DNA from: Propionibacteriales bacterium
GTDB lineage: Bacteria > Actinomycetota > Actinomycetes > Propionibacteriales > Nocardioidaceae
Reading direction: 5' to 3'
NCBI GenBank assembly: GCA_026392415.1
Contig: JAPLCC010000049.1
Coordinates: 45,174 to 109,173, forward strand
Length of the DNA stretch: 64,000 bases
The translations under genes were made by a program, and so were the position numbers. Below are positions 18,956-28,114 of this stretch, in pieces. The notes beneath the pieces were generated by a model. It did not search any database. It had not been told where the DNA came from and saw only the letters and a program-made list of their open reading frames with translations. Position 1 is the stretch's first letter; every line of letters starts with the position of its first letter.

Positions 18956-18963
18956 CGTTAACG
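18956..18963. promoter_or_regulatory. Candidate operator palindrome CGTTAACG between marR and the AmiC-like gene
   Basis: An 8-bp perfect palindrome about 50 bases upstream of the marR start, in the divergent gap. MarR operators are usually longer imperfect palindromes, so this is only a candidate. Confidence 0.25.
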
Positions 18964-19076
18964 GCGCCGCCACGCCGCGGCTTCGGCTCTATCCTAGGCA
19001 TCGCCACAGCAATTCCGGTTGCAATGCGTGCAGGCAACGTCGCCGGCCGAGCCAGCCCCGGCCGCACGGAGGTCCC

Positions 19077-20150
19077 GTGCCCGACCTGCCCAGCGACGTC
19101 CTCTCGGTTGCCTTCGTCGTGCCCCTGCAAGGACCGACGGGTATCTACGGACCGTCCTGTCTGGCTTGCGGTGAGCTCGCCGTCGAACAGCTCAACACCC
19201 GCCACGGCATCGGCGGACGCCAGGTCGAGCTGGTCGTCGTTGACGGCGGCCGCGCGCCTGCCCTGGTGGCCGACGAGGTCGGCCGGCTCGTCGACACCGG
19301 CCGGGTCCAGGCCGTCGCCGGCTGGCACATCTCGGCCGTGCGCCAGGCGATCACGGCGCGGGTCGGCGGCCGAGTGGTCTACGCGTTCGGTGCGATGCAC
19401 GAGGGAGGCGATCCGACGCCCGGCGTCTTCATGCTCGGCGAACGTCCGATCAACCAGTTGCTGCCTGCAGCCCACTGGATGCGCGAGGAGCTCGGTGTCG
19501 GCCGGTGGGCGATCGTGGGCAACGACTACGTCTTCCCGAGGGTCACCGGCACGACGGCGCGGCTCGCGCTCGAGGACACCCCCTCCGAGATCGTGAGCGA
19601 GACCTACGTACCCCTCGGGACCAGCGACTTCAGCACCGTGCTGTCGGACCTCGCCGGCCTTCCCATCGACGGGGTGATCATGCTCCTGATGGGGCAGGAC
19701 GCGGTCCACTTCAACCGCCAGTTCGCCCGCTCCGGTCTGTCGGTGGCGCTGCCCCGGCTCAGCCCGGCGGTGGAGGAGAACACCCTGCTGGCCGGCGGCG
19801 CGGCTGCCCATGACGGCCTGTACGCCGCGGCGGCGTACTTCGACGGCATGGGTACGGCGGAGAGCACCGAACTCGCTCGCGACTACTACGCGCGCTGGGG
19901 ACCCTGGGCGCCGGCGCTCAATGCCGTGGGGGAGTCCTGCTACGAGGCGTTGTACTTCCTTGCACGCGTCGCCGAGGTGTGTGGATCCCTGACGGTCGAC
20001 GCCGTGTCCGGGCTCGAGTCGGGACACTTCTACTCCAGTCCGCGTGGCCTGATGCGCCTCGACGGCAACCTCCTCGACCAGGACGTCTACCTCGCCGCGG
20101 CCGACGGGCTCGGGTTCCGGGTGGAACAGCAGATCGCGCGGGCCCACTAG
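19077..20150 (+). CDS. AmiC/UrtA-like ligand-binding protein without signal peptide
   Basis: This 357-aa type 1 periplasmic-binding-fold protein begins directly with the domain (VAFVVPLQGPTGIYGPSCLACGELA) and has no signal peptide or lipobox, so it should stay in the cytosol like AmiC, the amide sensor of Pseudomonas. It resembles UrtA from the same window; compare GNDYVFPRVTGTTARL with GSDYVFPRTANKIIK. The ligand may be urea, an amide or a related compound. GTG 19077 follows GGAGG by 5 bases. AmiC works with the antiterminator AmiR; no AmiR gene is visible here. It is convergent with ureD, and their stop codons interlock in CTAG. Confidence 0.8.
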   Translation: MPDLPSDVLSVAFVVPLQGPTGIYGPSCLACGELAVEQLNTRHGIGGRQVELVVVDGGRAPALVADEVGRLVDTGRVQAVAGWHISAVRQAITARVGGRVVYAFGAMHEGGDPTPGVFMLGERPINQLLPAAHWMREELGVGRWAIVGNDYVFPRVTGTTARLALEDTPSEIVSETYVPLGTSDFSTVLSDLAGLPIDGVIMLLMGQDAVHFNRQFARSGLSVALPRLSPAVEENTLLAGGAAAHDGLYAAAAYFDGMGTAESTELARDYYARWGPWAPALNAVGESCYEALYFLARVAEVCGSLTVDAVSGLESGHFYSSPRGLMRLDGNLLDQDVYLAAADGLGFRVEQQIARAH

Positions 20151-20896
20151 AGGCGGTCCTCCGCGCCCGCCATCGCCGCGTCCCAGGCGGCGGGCAGCTG
20201 TGCCTCGTGGGCGCGCACGCCGAGACGGCGCCACAGGGTCCCGCCGTGGTCGAGGTCGTACCTGTCCTCGGCAGGGCCGCCGAACGAGGTCCCGATCGCC
20301 AGGACCGAGGAGACGACCCGGTGCCCACCGAGCAGAGCCGGCGCGCTCGTCGGGTCGAGGGGGAGGTCCTCGACCAGCACGGGAACGCGGTCGAGCGTGA
20401 TCTCCGTCTGCTGGCGAATCGTGCCCGGCACCTCGCCGTAGCGGCCGAGCACCAGCGACTCACGCAGGGCCAGAGCGGCCCCCGGAGCCATCCGGACGAC
20501 GGTACGGCGCTGGACGTCCGCGCCGGCCGAGACCACGAACGGTTCACCGGCCCACGTGAGCACGGCGCCGGGGCCGAGGGTGATGAGCACGGACCAGGAC
20601 GCCCGGCCGCCGCGCATGTCGAACGCGACCGTCCCGCCCGGCTCGATCAGGTCGAGCCGAGCCCCGGCGTCGACCGTGACATCGAGCTCGATCGTGTCGC
20701 CCGCCAGCAACAACGCGCCCTCGGGGACCAGCGACACCCGAGCGCGGTCGGTGTCGTGGTGGACCAGCACCGGTCGGATCGACGCGGCCGTGGGGTCGGA
20801 CAGCGACACCGTGCTGCGCACCCGGCAGCGCGCCCCGCCCTCGCCGACGCCGACCCGCAGGCGGGTGCGCGCGGAACGTTCAGTGCTCGTGAGCAT
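20147..20896 (-). CDS. ureD: Urease accessory protein UreD
   Basis: This 249-aa UreD/UreH-family scaffold carries [15 protein letters not shown]-like segments and [11 protein letters not shown], matching the family. UreD binds apo-urease with UreF and UreG and channels nickel to the active site. ATG 20896 overlaps the end of ureG by 17 bases; the track's earlier start would only add a shadow of the UreG His tail. It is the last gene of the urea operon, and its stop shares bases with the convergent AmiC-like gene. Confidence 0.9.
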   Translation of the reverse strand: MLTSTERSARTRLRVGVGEGGARCRVRSTVSLSDPTAASIRPVLVHHDTDRARVSLVPEGALLLAGDTIELDVTVDAGARLDLIEPGGTVAFDMRGGRASWSVLITLGPGAVLTWAGEPFVVSAGADVQRRTVVRMAPGAALALRESLVLGRYGEVPGTIRQQTEITLDRVPVLVEDLPLDPTSAPALLGGHRVVSSVLAIGTSFGGPAEDRYDLDHGGTLWRRLGVRAHEAQLPAAWDAAMAGAEDRL

Positions 20897-21611
20897 GGTC
20901 GTGGTCGTGGGCGTGCTCCTCGCCGGCATGGAAGTGCGGAGCCATCGGACCCGGGTCCACCGGAACCAGACCGCCCGACAGGTGGCGCTCCCTGACGCCG
21001 TCGAGCCAGCCCACCAGGGCGTCGATGCTGGCGCGATCGGTCCGGGACAGCCCGATCACCGGCCGATCGCCACGGGCCTCGGTGGCATCAGCGAGCATCC
21101 GGACCACGTCGACGCCGACGTACGGCGCCAGGTCGGTCTTGTTCACCACGAGCAGGTCGGCACGCTCGATGCCCGGCCCACCCTTGCGGGCGACGTCACC
21201 GCCGCCGGCGACGTCAAGGACGAAGATCTGGATGTCGACCAGAGCCGGGGAGAAGGTCGCGGTGAGGTTGTCGCCACCGGATTCCAACAACACCAGATCG
21301 AGGTCCGGGTACTCCGCCTCGAGCTCCTCGACCATCATCAGGTTCGCGCTGATGTCGTCGCGGATCGCCGTGTGCGGACAGGCGCCGGTCTCCACCGCAC
21401 GGATCCGCTCGGGCGCCAGCACGCCGGCCGAACGCAGGAACCGTGCGTCCTCGTCGGTGTAGATGTCATTGGTGACCACGGCGAGGTCGAGCCGCCCGGC
21501 GAGCTCGCGGCAGAGCAGGGCGATCAGCGAGCTCTTGCCGGTGCCCACCGGCCCACACACGCCGAGTCGCAGGGGACGCACAGCCCGGGTGGGCGCAAGG
21601 TGATCAGGCAC
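20880..21611 (-). CDS. ureG: Urease accessory GTPase UreG with His-rich C-terminus
   Basis: This 243-aa SIMIBI GTPase has Walker [10 protein letters not shown], the nickel-binding CPH motif in [23 protein letters not shown] and [14 protein letters not shown] hydrolysis drives nickel insertion into urease. The end is [18 protein letters not shown], with 7 His in 18 residues. UreG His tracts are usually N-terminal, and since ureE is absent this tail may store or deliver nickel. GTG 21611 is chosen for the GGAGG upstream; the track's longer N-terminus is read-through of ureF. Confidence 0.94.
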   Translation of the reverse strand: MPDHLAPTRAVRPLRLGVCGPVGTGKSSLIALLCRELAGRLDLAVVTNDIYTDEDARFLRSAGVLAPERIRAVETGACPHTAIRDDISANLMMVEELEAEYPDLDLVLLESGGDNLTATFSPALVDIQIFVLDVAGGGDVARKGGPGIERADLLVVNKTDLAPYVGVDVVRMLADATEARGDRPVIGLSRTDRASIDALVGWLDGVRERHLSGGLVPVDPGPMAPHFHAGEEHAHDHDHAHEH

Positions 21612-22263
21612 GGAACAACCTCCTGGAGGTACCGGCATGGGCCTGTGCCCATGCCTCGATCTGGGGTGAGGACACCGCGGGGATCTCCTCGGGTTCGCGG
21701 ACATCGGCGACCGCGGCGACCACCTCGTCGACGCCTGCGAGGGCGTCGTGGACCCAACCGGTGACCACCACCGGGTCCAGCGGGACGAGTTTCAGCGCCG
21801 CCGCGCAGACCGTCTGCACGTCGTCGTAGGCGACCAGGCGGGCCAGCGACGCCGCTCCGAGGTCGAAGTGGGCAGCGACCGTGCCCAGCACCGTCGACCT
21901 GCCCGGTCGCGGAACCTCGCCCAGTGGGTTCGTCGAGGCCGGCCACACCCGGTTCGCCAGTCGGAGCAGCGCCTGGCCCTGCATCCGGGCTGCATCACGA
22001 AGCGCAGGCGACACGGTCCGCACGGCCCACGCCCGGTCGACCGCCACCACCTCCGACCCGGTCACGACGGCGTGCCGAGCCGCAACTGCGGTGCCGGCCT
22101 CGACCCGGGTCACGCCGAGCAGCCGGGTCCGCAGGTAGGCAGGCACGTCGGCCGGGTCCAGCCCGTTGGCCAGCGCGCCTTCGAGCGTGCCCGACTGCGT
22201 GTGTCCGGCGACGGGCAACCGCGCGTCGGCCAGCAGCAGCATCATCAGTTCGGAGTGCGGCAT
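21604..22263 (-). CDS. ureF: Urease accessory protein UreF
   Basis: This 219-aa helical protein contains [22 protein letters not shown], the UreF N-terminal signature, and a conserved C-terminal region. UreF bridges UreD and UreG and acts as a checkpoint in urease activation. ATG 22263 lies 8 bases after the ureC stop; the longer track ORF is a ureC shadow. It overlaps ureG by 8 bases. Confidence 0.88.
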   Translation of the reverse strand: MPHSELMMLLLADARLPVAGHTQSGTLEGALANGLDPADVPAYLRTRLLGVTRVEAGTAVAARHAVVTGSEVVAVDRAWAVRTVSPALRDAARMQGQALLRLANRVWPASTNPLGEVPRPGRSTVLGTVAAHFDLGAASLARLVAYDDVQTVCAAALKLVPLDPVVVTGWVHDALAGVDEVVAAVADVREPEEIPAVSSPQIEAWAQAHAGTSRRLFRA

Positions 22264-22271
22264 GCGACGGC

Positions 22272-23978
22272 TCAGAACATCGAATAGAGCTGCGCCAACG
22301 GCAGCTCCTCGGCCGGCGCGGGCACGACACGTTCCCCGTCGACATCGATGGCGAACGTCTCCGGATCGATGTCGATCCGCGGCAGCACGCCGTTGTTGAC
22401 CATCGACGCCTTGGTGAGGTCCCGGGTCGGTCGTACGGCGGCCAGCCGACGCCGCAGACCCAGCCGGCCCTCCAACCCGTCGGCGAGCGCTGCGGGCGAC
22501 ACGAACGTCACTCCGTAGGGGCTGCCGTCCTCCACGAGCGTGGGGCGCATCAGCACCGGCTGGGGCGTGGGTATCGACGCGTTCGGATCGCCGAGCGCGC
22601 CCCACACGAGCGCTCCCGACTTCATCACCACGTCCGGCCGGATCCCGAAGAACCGTGGGTCCCAGAGCACGAGGTCCGCCATCTTGCCTGGTTCGACCGA
22701 GCCCACCTCGTGGTCGATGCCGTGCGCGATCGCCGGATTGATCGTGTACTTCGCGACGTACCGCTTCGCCCGGGTGTTGTCGGCCGGTCCCGATCCGAGG
22801 TCCGCGTGGTCACCGAACTGTCGCTTCATCACGTGGGCCACCTGCCAGGTCCGGCAGATGACCTCTCCGATGCGCCCCATGGCCTGTGCATCGGACGAGG
22901 TGATCGACAGGGCCCCGATGTCGTGCAGCAGGTCCTCGGCGGCGATCGTGGTGGCCCGGATCCGTGACTCGGCGAAGGCGAGGTCCTCGGGCACCTGGGG
23001 GTTCAGGTGGTGGCAGACCATCAGCATGTCGAGGTGCTCGGCGACCGTGTTCACGGTGTGCGGAAGCGTCGGGTTGGTCGAGCCGGGGATGACATGGGGG
23101 AGGGAAGCGACGGTCAGGATGTCCGGCGCATGGCCACCGCCCGCGCCCTCGGCATGGAAGGCGTGGATGCCCCGCCCTGCGATAGCGCCCACGGTCGACT
23201 CGACGTACCCCGCCTCGTTGAGGCTGTCGGAGTGCAGCGCCACCTGGAGCCCGAACTCCTCTGCCGCGCGGAGGGATGCATCGATGGCTGCCGGCGTCGA
23301 GCCCCAGTCCTCATGGACCTTGTAGCCGGCTGCGCCAGCCAGGGCCTGCTCGGCGAGGCCCGCAGCACTCACCGTGTTGCCCTTGCCGAACAGCAACACG
23401 TTCAGCGGCACCGTGTCGAGCGCGCGGTGCACGGTAGCCAGGTGCCAGGCACCCGGCGTGACCGTGGTCGCCTTGGAACCCTCGGAAGGACCGGTGCCGC
23501 CGCCGCCGACCGTGGTGATGCCCGTGGCAAGTGCCTCGACGAGCTGCGAGCGGGACAGGAGGTGCACGTGGATGTCGATGGCGCCGGCCGTCAGGATCCG
23601 GCCCTCGCCCGAGATCACGTCGGTCCCGGGGCCGATCACCAGTGACGGGTGGACGCCGTCCGCGATGTCGGGATTGCCCGCACGTCCCAGCGCCACGATC
23701 CGTCCGGCCCGGATGCCGACGTCGGCGCGGACGATGCCCCAGTGGTCCAGCACGAGCGCGCTGGTGATGACGGTGTCGAGCGCGCCCTCACTCGAGGACA
23801 GGGTCGACTGGGCCATCGACTCACGGATCGACTTGCCGCCTCCGAAGACTGCCTCCTCGCCACCGACGACGTGGTCCTGCTCGACCTCGATCCACAGGTC
23901 GGTGTCACCCAGGCGCACCTGGTCGCCGACGGTCGGCCCGTACAACGCGGCGTACGACGCCCGACTGATCTCAACCAT
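22272..23978 (-). CDS. ureC: Urease alpha subunit
   Basis: This 568-aa protein has the normal length for UreC. All active-site elements are visible. These are the His pair in AIDIHVHL, the Lys to be carbamylated in [11 protein letters not shown], the His in LHSDSLNE and [15 protein letters not shown], the mobile-flap Cys in [10 protein letters not shown], and the Asp in [11 protein letters not shown]. It hydrolyses urea to ammonia and carbamate using two nickel ions. ATG 23978 overlaps ureB by 8 bases. Confidence 0.97.
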   Translation of the reverse strand: MVEISRASYAALYGPTVGDQVRLGDTDLWIEVEQDHVVGGEEAVFGGGKSIRESMAQSTLSSSEGALDTVITSALVLDHWGIVRADVGIRAGRIVALGRAGNPDIADGVHPSLVIGPGTDVISGEGRILTAGAIDIHVHLLSRSQLVEALATGITTVGGGGTGPSEGSKATTVTPGAWHLATVHRALDTVPLNVLLFGKGNTVSAAGLAEQALAGAAGYKVHEDWGSTPAAIDASLRAAEEFGLQVALHSDSLNEAGYVESTVGAIAGRGIHAFHAEGAGGGHAPDILTVASLPHVIPGSTNPTLPHTVNTVAEHLDMLMVCHHLNPQVPEDLAFAESRIRATTIAAEDLLHDIGALSITSSDAQAMGRIGEVICRTWQVAHVMKRQFGDHADLGSGPADNTRAKRYVAKYTINPAIAHGIDHEVGSVEPGKMADLVLWDPRFFGIRPDVVMKSGALVWGALGDPNASIPTPQPVLMRPTLVEDGSPYGVTFVSPAALADGLEGRLGLRRRLAAVRPTRDLTKASMVNNGVLPRIDIDPETFAIDVDGERVVPAPAEELPLAQLYSMF

Positions 23979-24309
23979 GGACCGACCCGCCTGTGGACCT
24001 GATCTGGATCCCCGGCACCCGCCGACGACCGGCGAGCGCCACGATCGCGACCTCCTGCGACGCTCCGGGTTCGAAGCGGCGGGAGGTGCCGGACGGGATG
24101 TCGAGGCGGTAACCCTGCGCCGCCGCGCGATCGAAGTCCAGGGCACTGTTCACGTCGGGCAGGTGCACGTGCGAACCGATCTGGATCGGACGGTCACCGG
24201 TGTTGGTGAAGACGACCAGCGCCCGCTGCTCGGGCGTCCGGTCGCCGTTGAGGACCACGGTGCCGGGCCCGGTACGGGTGGCGCCCGGACCCTCGCTCAC
24301 GATTCCCAC
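23971..24309 (-). CDS. ureB: Urease beta subunit
   Basis: This 112-aa protein carries [26 protein letters not shown] and the [15 protein letters not shown] region typical of UreB. It starts with GTG preceded by GAGGAGG. As in most actinobacteria, ureA and ureB are separate small genes, unlike the fused subunits of Helicobacter. It forms the (ABC)3 urease trimer. Confidence 0.95.
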   Translation of the reverse strand: MGIVSEGPGATRTGPGTVVLNGDRTPEQRALVVFTNTGDRPIQIGSHVHLPDVNSALDFDRAAAQGYRLDIPSGTSRRFEPGASQEVAIVALAGRRRVPGIQIRSTGGSVHG

Positions 24310-24322
24310 AGCGGCAGCCTCC

Positions 24323-24625
24323 TCAGGCGATCGGGTGGTGGAGGGTGACGAGCTTGCGCCCGTCCGGGAAGGTCGCCTCGACCTGGACGTCGCGGATCAT
24401 GGCGGCCACGCCGTCCATGACCTGCTCGCGGGTCAGCACGTCGCGGCCACGCTCCATCAGGTCGGCGACCCGAGCGCCCGCGCGCGCCTCCTCGATGACC
24501 CAGCACGACAGGAGCGCCACTGTCTCGGGGTAGTTGAGGCGGATGCCCCGGGCGAGCCGGTCCCGCGCGACGATCCCGGCAACGCTCAGCAGGAGCTTCT
24601 CCGTGTCGGCCGGAGTCAGGTGCAT
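24323..24625 (-). CDS. ureA: Urease gamma subunit
   Basis: This 100-aa protein is the canonical Ure[18 protein letters not shown] at the start, [22 protein letters not shown] in the middle and [18 protein letters not shown] at the end. ATG 24623-24625 is one base from the urtE stop, so structural urease is read directly after the urea transporter. The 52 extra N-terminal residues in the track are a urtE shadow. Confidence 0.97.
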   Translation of the reverse strand: MHLTPADTEKLLLSVAGIVARDRLARGIRLNYPETVALLSCWVIEEARAGARVADLMERGRDVLTREQVMDGVAAMIRDVQVEATFPDGRKLVTLHHPIA

Positions 24626-24626
24626 C

Positions 24627-25307
24627 TCAGACCGCCATCGCTGCGCGGACGGCTTCCAGCGCGCCGGCGCCTCCGGCACCACTGGAGGTGATCCGCCCCG
24701 ACTCGATGACGTAGTAGGAGTCCGTGCTGCGCAGCGCGAATCCCACGTGTTGCTCCACCAGGAGGACGGAGAGGTCGCCACGCTGGGTCAGGCTCGCGAT
24801 GACGGCCTCGATCTCTGCCACCACGTTGGGCTGGATGCCCTCTGTCGGCTCGTCGAGGATCAACAGGCGCGGCCTGGTGAGCAGCGTCCGGGCGATCGAG
24901 AGCTGTTGCCGCTGACCGCCCGACAGGAGACCGGCCCGCCGGGGGAGCAGGTCGACCAGTGCCGGAAAGGTTCCCAGCACCTCGTCGATCGCCGACCTCT
25001 CCGTGGTGACCAGCTGCAGGTTCTCCAGCGTGGTCATCTGCGGGAAGCACACCTGACCCTGGGGGACGTAACCCACACCCCGCCGGACCCGCTTGTTGGG
25101 TCGCAGCCTGGTGATGTCCTCGCCGTCGAGCAGCACCTGACCGCGCATCACCGGAATCAGGCCGACAGCCACCCGGAGCAAGGTGGTCTTGCCGGCTCCG
25201 TTGTGGCCCATGATCGCCACGGCGCCGCCGTCGGGCACCTCGATGGTGACGTCCTCCAGCACCCGGGTCCTGCCGTAGCCGGCCCTCACCCCACGCAGCT
25301 CAAGCAT
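24627..25307 (-). CDS. urtE: Urea ABC transporter ATPase UrtE
   Basis: This 226-aa ABC ATPase of the LivF type has Walker [10 protein letters not shown], signature LSGGQRQQ, Walker [14 protein letters not shown] and switch His in [17 protein letters not shown] is typical of UrtE. It pairs with UrtD to power UrtBC. ATG 25307 overlaps urtD by 8 bases. Confidence 0.94.
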   Translation of the reverse strand: MLELRGVRAGYGRTRVLEDVTIEVPDGGAVAIMGHNGAGKTTLLRVAVGLIPVMRGQVLLDGEDITRLRPNKRVRRGVGYVPQGQVCFPQMTTLENLQLVTTERSAIDEVLGTFPALVDLLPRRAGLLSGGQRQQLSIARTLLTRPRLLILDEPTEGIQPNVVAEIEAVIASLTQRGDLSVLLVEQHVGFALRSTDSYYVIESGRITSSGAGGAGALEAVRAAMAV

Positions 25308-26058
25308 GGTCCACCTCCGAATCAGCGGTGCGGCCCAGATAGACCTCCTGGACCCTGGCGTTGGCCTGGATCTCCGCGACGCTGCCCTCGGCCAGGACCT
25401 TGCCGGCATGCATCACGGTCACGACGTCGGCGTAGTTGCGCACGAAGTCCATGTCATGCTCGATCACGACGATCGTGCGCTCGTTCCCGATCCGGCGGAG
25501 CAGGTCGCCGGTCGACTCCCGTTCCTCGGCACTCATGCCGGCCACCGGCTCGTCGAGCAGCATCACGCGGGCGTCCTGCACCAGCAGCATGCCGATCTCC
25601 AGCCACTGCTTCTGGCCATGGGCGAGCACGCCTGCCGGCTTGTCGCGGAGCGCGCCCAGACCGATCGTCTCCAGTGCCTCCTCGACGTACGACGGCGTAC
25701 CTCGACGAGCGCGGACCATGCCCCAGGCCGACCGGTGAATTCCTCCGGCGATGTCGAGGTTCTGCAGGACCGAGAGCCCCTCGAACACCGACGCGGTCTG
25801 GAAGGTGCGCCCGATGCCCGCGCGAACGATCCGGTGCGACCTCATCCGCAGGAGGTCCTGGTGCCGGTAACGAGCCAGGCCGGTCCCAGCGACCAGGCCG
25901 GTGACGGCGTCGACCAGCGTGGTCTTGCCGGCGCCGTTCGGACCGATCAGGAAGTGCAGTTGGCCCTGCAACAGCGTCAGGTCGACGCCGTCGATCGCCT
26001 TGAAGCCGTCGAAGTCGACGGTCAGACCCCGGATCTCGAGGTAGTCGTCCCTGATCAT
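25300..26058 (-). CDS. urtD: Urea ABC transporter ATPase UrtD
   Basis: This 252-aa LivG-type ATPase has Walker A GPNGAGKTT, Walker B VMLLDEPVAGMSAEE and IEHDMDFV. The signature is LAHGQKQWLEIGM rather than LSGGQ; LSHGQKQWLEIGM is the known UrtD form. ATG 26058 shares a base with the urtC stop. A GTG one codon earlier is an alternative. Confidence 0.94.
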   Translation of the reverse strand: MIRDDYLEIRGLTVDFDGFKAIDGVDLTLLQGQLHFLIGPNGAGKTTLVDAVTGLVAGTGLARYRHQDLLRMRSHRIVRAGIGRTFQTASVFEGLSVLQNLDIAGGIHRSAWGMVRARRGTPSYVEEALETIGLGALRDKPAGVLAHGQKQWLEIGMLLVQDARVMLLDEPVAGMSAEERESTGDLLRRIGNERTIVVIEHDMDFVRNYADVVTVMHAGKVLAEGSVAEIQANARVQEVYLGRTADSEVDHA

Positions 26059-27134
26059 CACGCCACCTCTGCCTTGCGGAACCGGCTCGTGAGCTGTGAC
26101 CAGGCGTTCCCGAGACCGGAGGGGAAGCACAGGATGACCACGATGAACAGGAGGCCGAGGAAGTAGGTCCACTGGTCGGGGAACCTCTCGGACAAGGTGG
26201 TCTGGCCGAAGCCGACGGCGATGGCACCCAGGGCCGGGCCGAGCAGCAACGCCCGTCCACCGAGCGCCACACCGGCGATCAGGAAGATCGAGGCGGTGGC
26301 GTCGACGTCGGAGGGGGAGATGATGCCGGTGATCGGCGTGAACAGCGCGCCGCCGATGCTGGCCATCACTGCTGCGACCACGAAGGCGACCAGCTTGATA
26401 TTGGCCGGGTCGTGTCCCAGGAAGCGCACCCTTTCCTCGGCGTCCCTCGTCGCGACCAGGAGCTCACCGAAACGGCTTCGGTACAGCTGCCACACGATGA
26501 CCAGGCACACGACCAGGACCACCGACGCGATCGAGTAGATCATCTTCTTGTTGACCGGGTCGTACAGGTTGTAGCCGAAGAACAGCGTGAACTGGTTGAG
26601 GCCGTTGAACCCGCCGGTCTGCTTGATCGTCGCGATCAGCAGGGTGGCGAAGGCGACCGCAAGGGCCTGGGTGAGGATCGCGAAGTAGGCACCCTTCACA
26701 CGGCGCTTGAAGATCGCGTAGCCGAGGATCGCGGCCACCACGGCGGGCACTGCGATGATCGCGAACAGCGTGAACGCTCCGCTGCGGAACGGCTCCCACC
26801 AGCCCGGCATCGTGCCGTCGCCGTAGAGAACCATGAAGTCCGGAACGGCATCCGGTCCGCCCGTGGCCATGGCGGCCTCGAGCTTGAGGTGCATCGCCAT
26901 CGCGTATCCGCCCAGGCCGAAGAAGACCCCTTGGCCCATGACCAGCATCCCGCCGCGGCCCCAGGCCAGTCCGATGCCGACACCGGCGATCGCCCAGCAG
27001 ATGTACTTGCCGAGGTTGTTGAGCCGGAACGGGCTCAGGACGGCGGGCGCCACGACCAGGAGCACCACGGCGACGAGCGCGATGGCCAACAGCGGGCCCC
27101 ACGTCCTGACCAGTTTCTGCAGGCGCTGCTTCAT
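26058..27134 (-). CDS. urtC: Urea ABC transporter permease UrtC
   Basis: This 358-aa LivM-type permease has about nine hydrophobic segments, with AIAGVGIGLAWGRGGMLVMGQGVFFGLGGYAMAMH near the start and the cytoplasmic EAA-like loop RDAEERVRFLGHDP. It forms the channel with UrtB. ATG 27134 overlaps urtB by four bases; the first 206 residues in the track belong to a urtB shadow frame. Confidence 0.93.
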   Translation of the reverse strand: MKQRLQKLVRTWGPLLAIALVAVVLLVVAPAVLSPFRLNNLGKYICWAIAGVGIGLAWGRGGMLVMGQGVFFGLGGYAMAMHLKLEAAMATGGPDAVPDFMVLYGDGTMPGWWEPFRSGAFTLFAIIAVPAVVAAILGYAIFKRRVKGAYFAILTQALAVAFATLLIATIKQTGGFNGLNQFTLFFGYNLYDPVNKKMIYSIASVVLVVCLVIVWQLYRSRFGELLVATRDAEERVRFLGHDPANIKLVAFVVAAVMASIGGALFTPITGIISPSDVDATASIFLIAGVALGGRALLLGPALGAIAVGFGQTTLSERFPDQWTYFLGLLFIVVILCFPSGLGNAWSQLTSRFRKAEVA

Positions 27135-28015
27135 GCGAGCCCCCTCGTCTGCACGGTGAACAGGCCCTGCGGCCGTAGCTGGAGGAAGATCACGACCAGG
27201 GCGAACGTGAACACCTGGGCCATGCTCGAGCTGAACCAGTCGGTGAAGAAGGCCGTCACGATGCCGACGACGAAGGCCGCGATCACGGTGCCCTTGAGCT
27301 GGCCGAGGCCCCCGGCGACCACGACGAGGAAGGCCGAGATGATGTACGTCGTCCCGAGGTTCGGGTTCGTTCCCGAGATCAGGGACACCGCGACCCCGCC
27401 CACACCGGCCAGTCCGGAGCCGACGAAGAACGTCACACGGTCGACGGCCCGCGTGGAGACCCCCATGGTCTCGGCCAGGTCGCGGTTCTGGACCGTCGCC
27501 CTGATCTGCCGCCCGTACGACGTGTACTTCAGCAGCAGGCCGAGGCCGACCAGGGCAGCGACCGCGAGCAGGATCGTGAACATCTGCCGGTAGGGCCAGT
27601 GGTATCCGAAGACGTCGATGAAGCCGTCGAGCCAGCCCGGTGTCTGCACGGGGTCGCCCTGGGCGCCGAAGACGTCCTTGGCGAGCTGCTGGAGGACCAG
27701 GCTCACGCCGACGGTGACCAGCAACGTGTCCAGCGGTCGCCGGTACATCCACGAGATGATCGCGACCTCGAGGAGCAGTCCGAGGGCTCCGGCCACGAGG
27801 AACGCGGCCGGCAGGGCGACGAGGATCGACAGGTCGGTGTTCGTCACGACCTGCTGGGTGAGGAACGTCGTGTAGGCGCCGGCCATGAGGAACTCACCGT
27901 GCGCCATGTTGATGACGCCCATCTGGCCGAAGGTCAGGGCGAGGCCGAGGGCGGCGATGAGGAGCAGGGCACCGGTCGCGGTGCCCGCGAGGAGCGGAGT
28001 CGTGAACGCGTCCAA
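27131..28015 (-). CDS. urtB: Urea ABC transporter permease UrtB
   Basis: This 294-aa LivH-type permease has about eight hydrophobic segments, including LTFGQMGVINMAHGEFLMAGAY and the EAA-like VQNRDLAETMGVSTRAVDRVTF. The start is TTG, with AGGAG 8 bases upstream. A 100-base gap with a strong hairpin separates it from urtA, so less transcript is likely to reach urtB and the genes after it. Confidence 0.92.
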   Translation of the reverse strand: MDAFTTPLLAGTATGALLLIAALGLALTFGQMGVINMAHGEFLMAGAYTTFLTQQVVTNTDLSILVALPAAFLVAGALGLLLEVAIISWMYRRPLDTLLVTVGVSLVLQQLAKDVFGAQGDPVQTPGWLDGFIDVFGYHWPYRQMFTILLAVAALVGLGLLLKYTSYGRQIRATVQNRDLAETMGVSTRAVDRVTFFVGSGLAGVGGVAVSLISGTNPNLGTTYIISAFLVVVAGGLGQLKGTVIAAFVVGIVTAFFTDWFSSSMAQVFTFALVVIFLQLRPQGLFTVQTRGLA

Positions 28016-28042
28016 GACGGGGTCTCCTGACGGATCGAGAGC

Positions 28043-28079
28043 CCCGGGGTGCCGCGTCGCGTGGACGCGACACCCCGGG
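28043..28079 (-). terminator. Hairpin between urtA and urtB (attenuator or processing site)
   Basis: A 16-bp stem starting CCCGGGGTGCCGCGTC, closed by a 5-base loop; in the minus-strand RNA its only non-Watson-Crick pair is a G-U. No T-run follows. Such hairpins between the gene for a binding protein and those for its permeases typically protect the 3' end of the abundant first message and reduce read-through. Confidence 0.7.
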
Positions 28080-28114
28080 TGGACATTGGAACTGGTCGGT
28101 CGGACCGACTCAGG

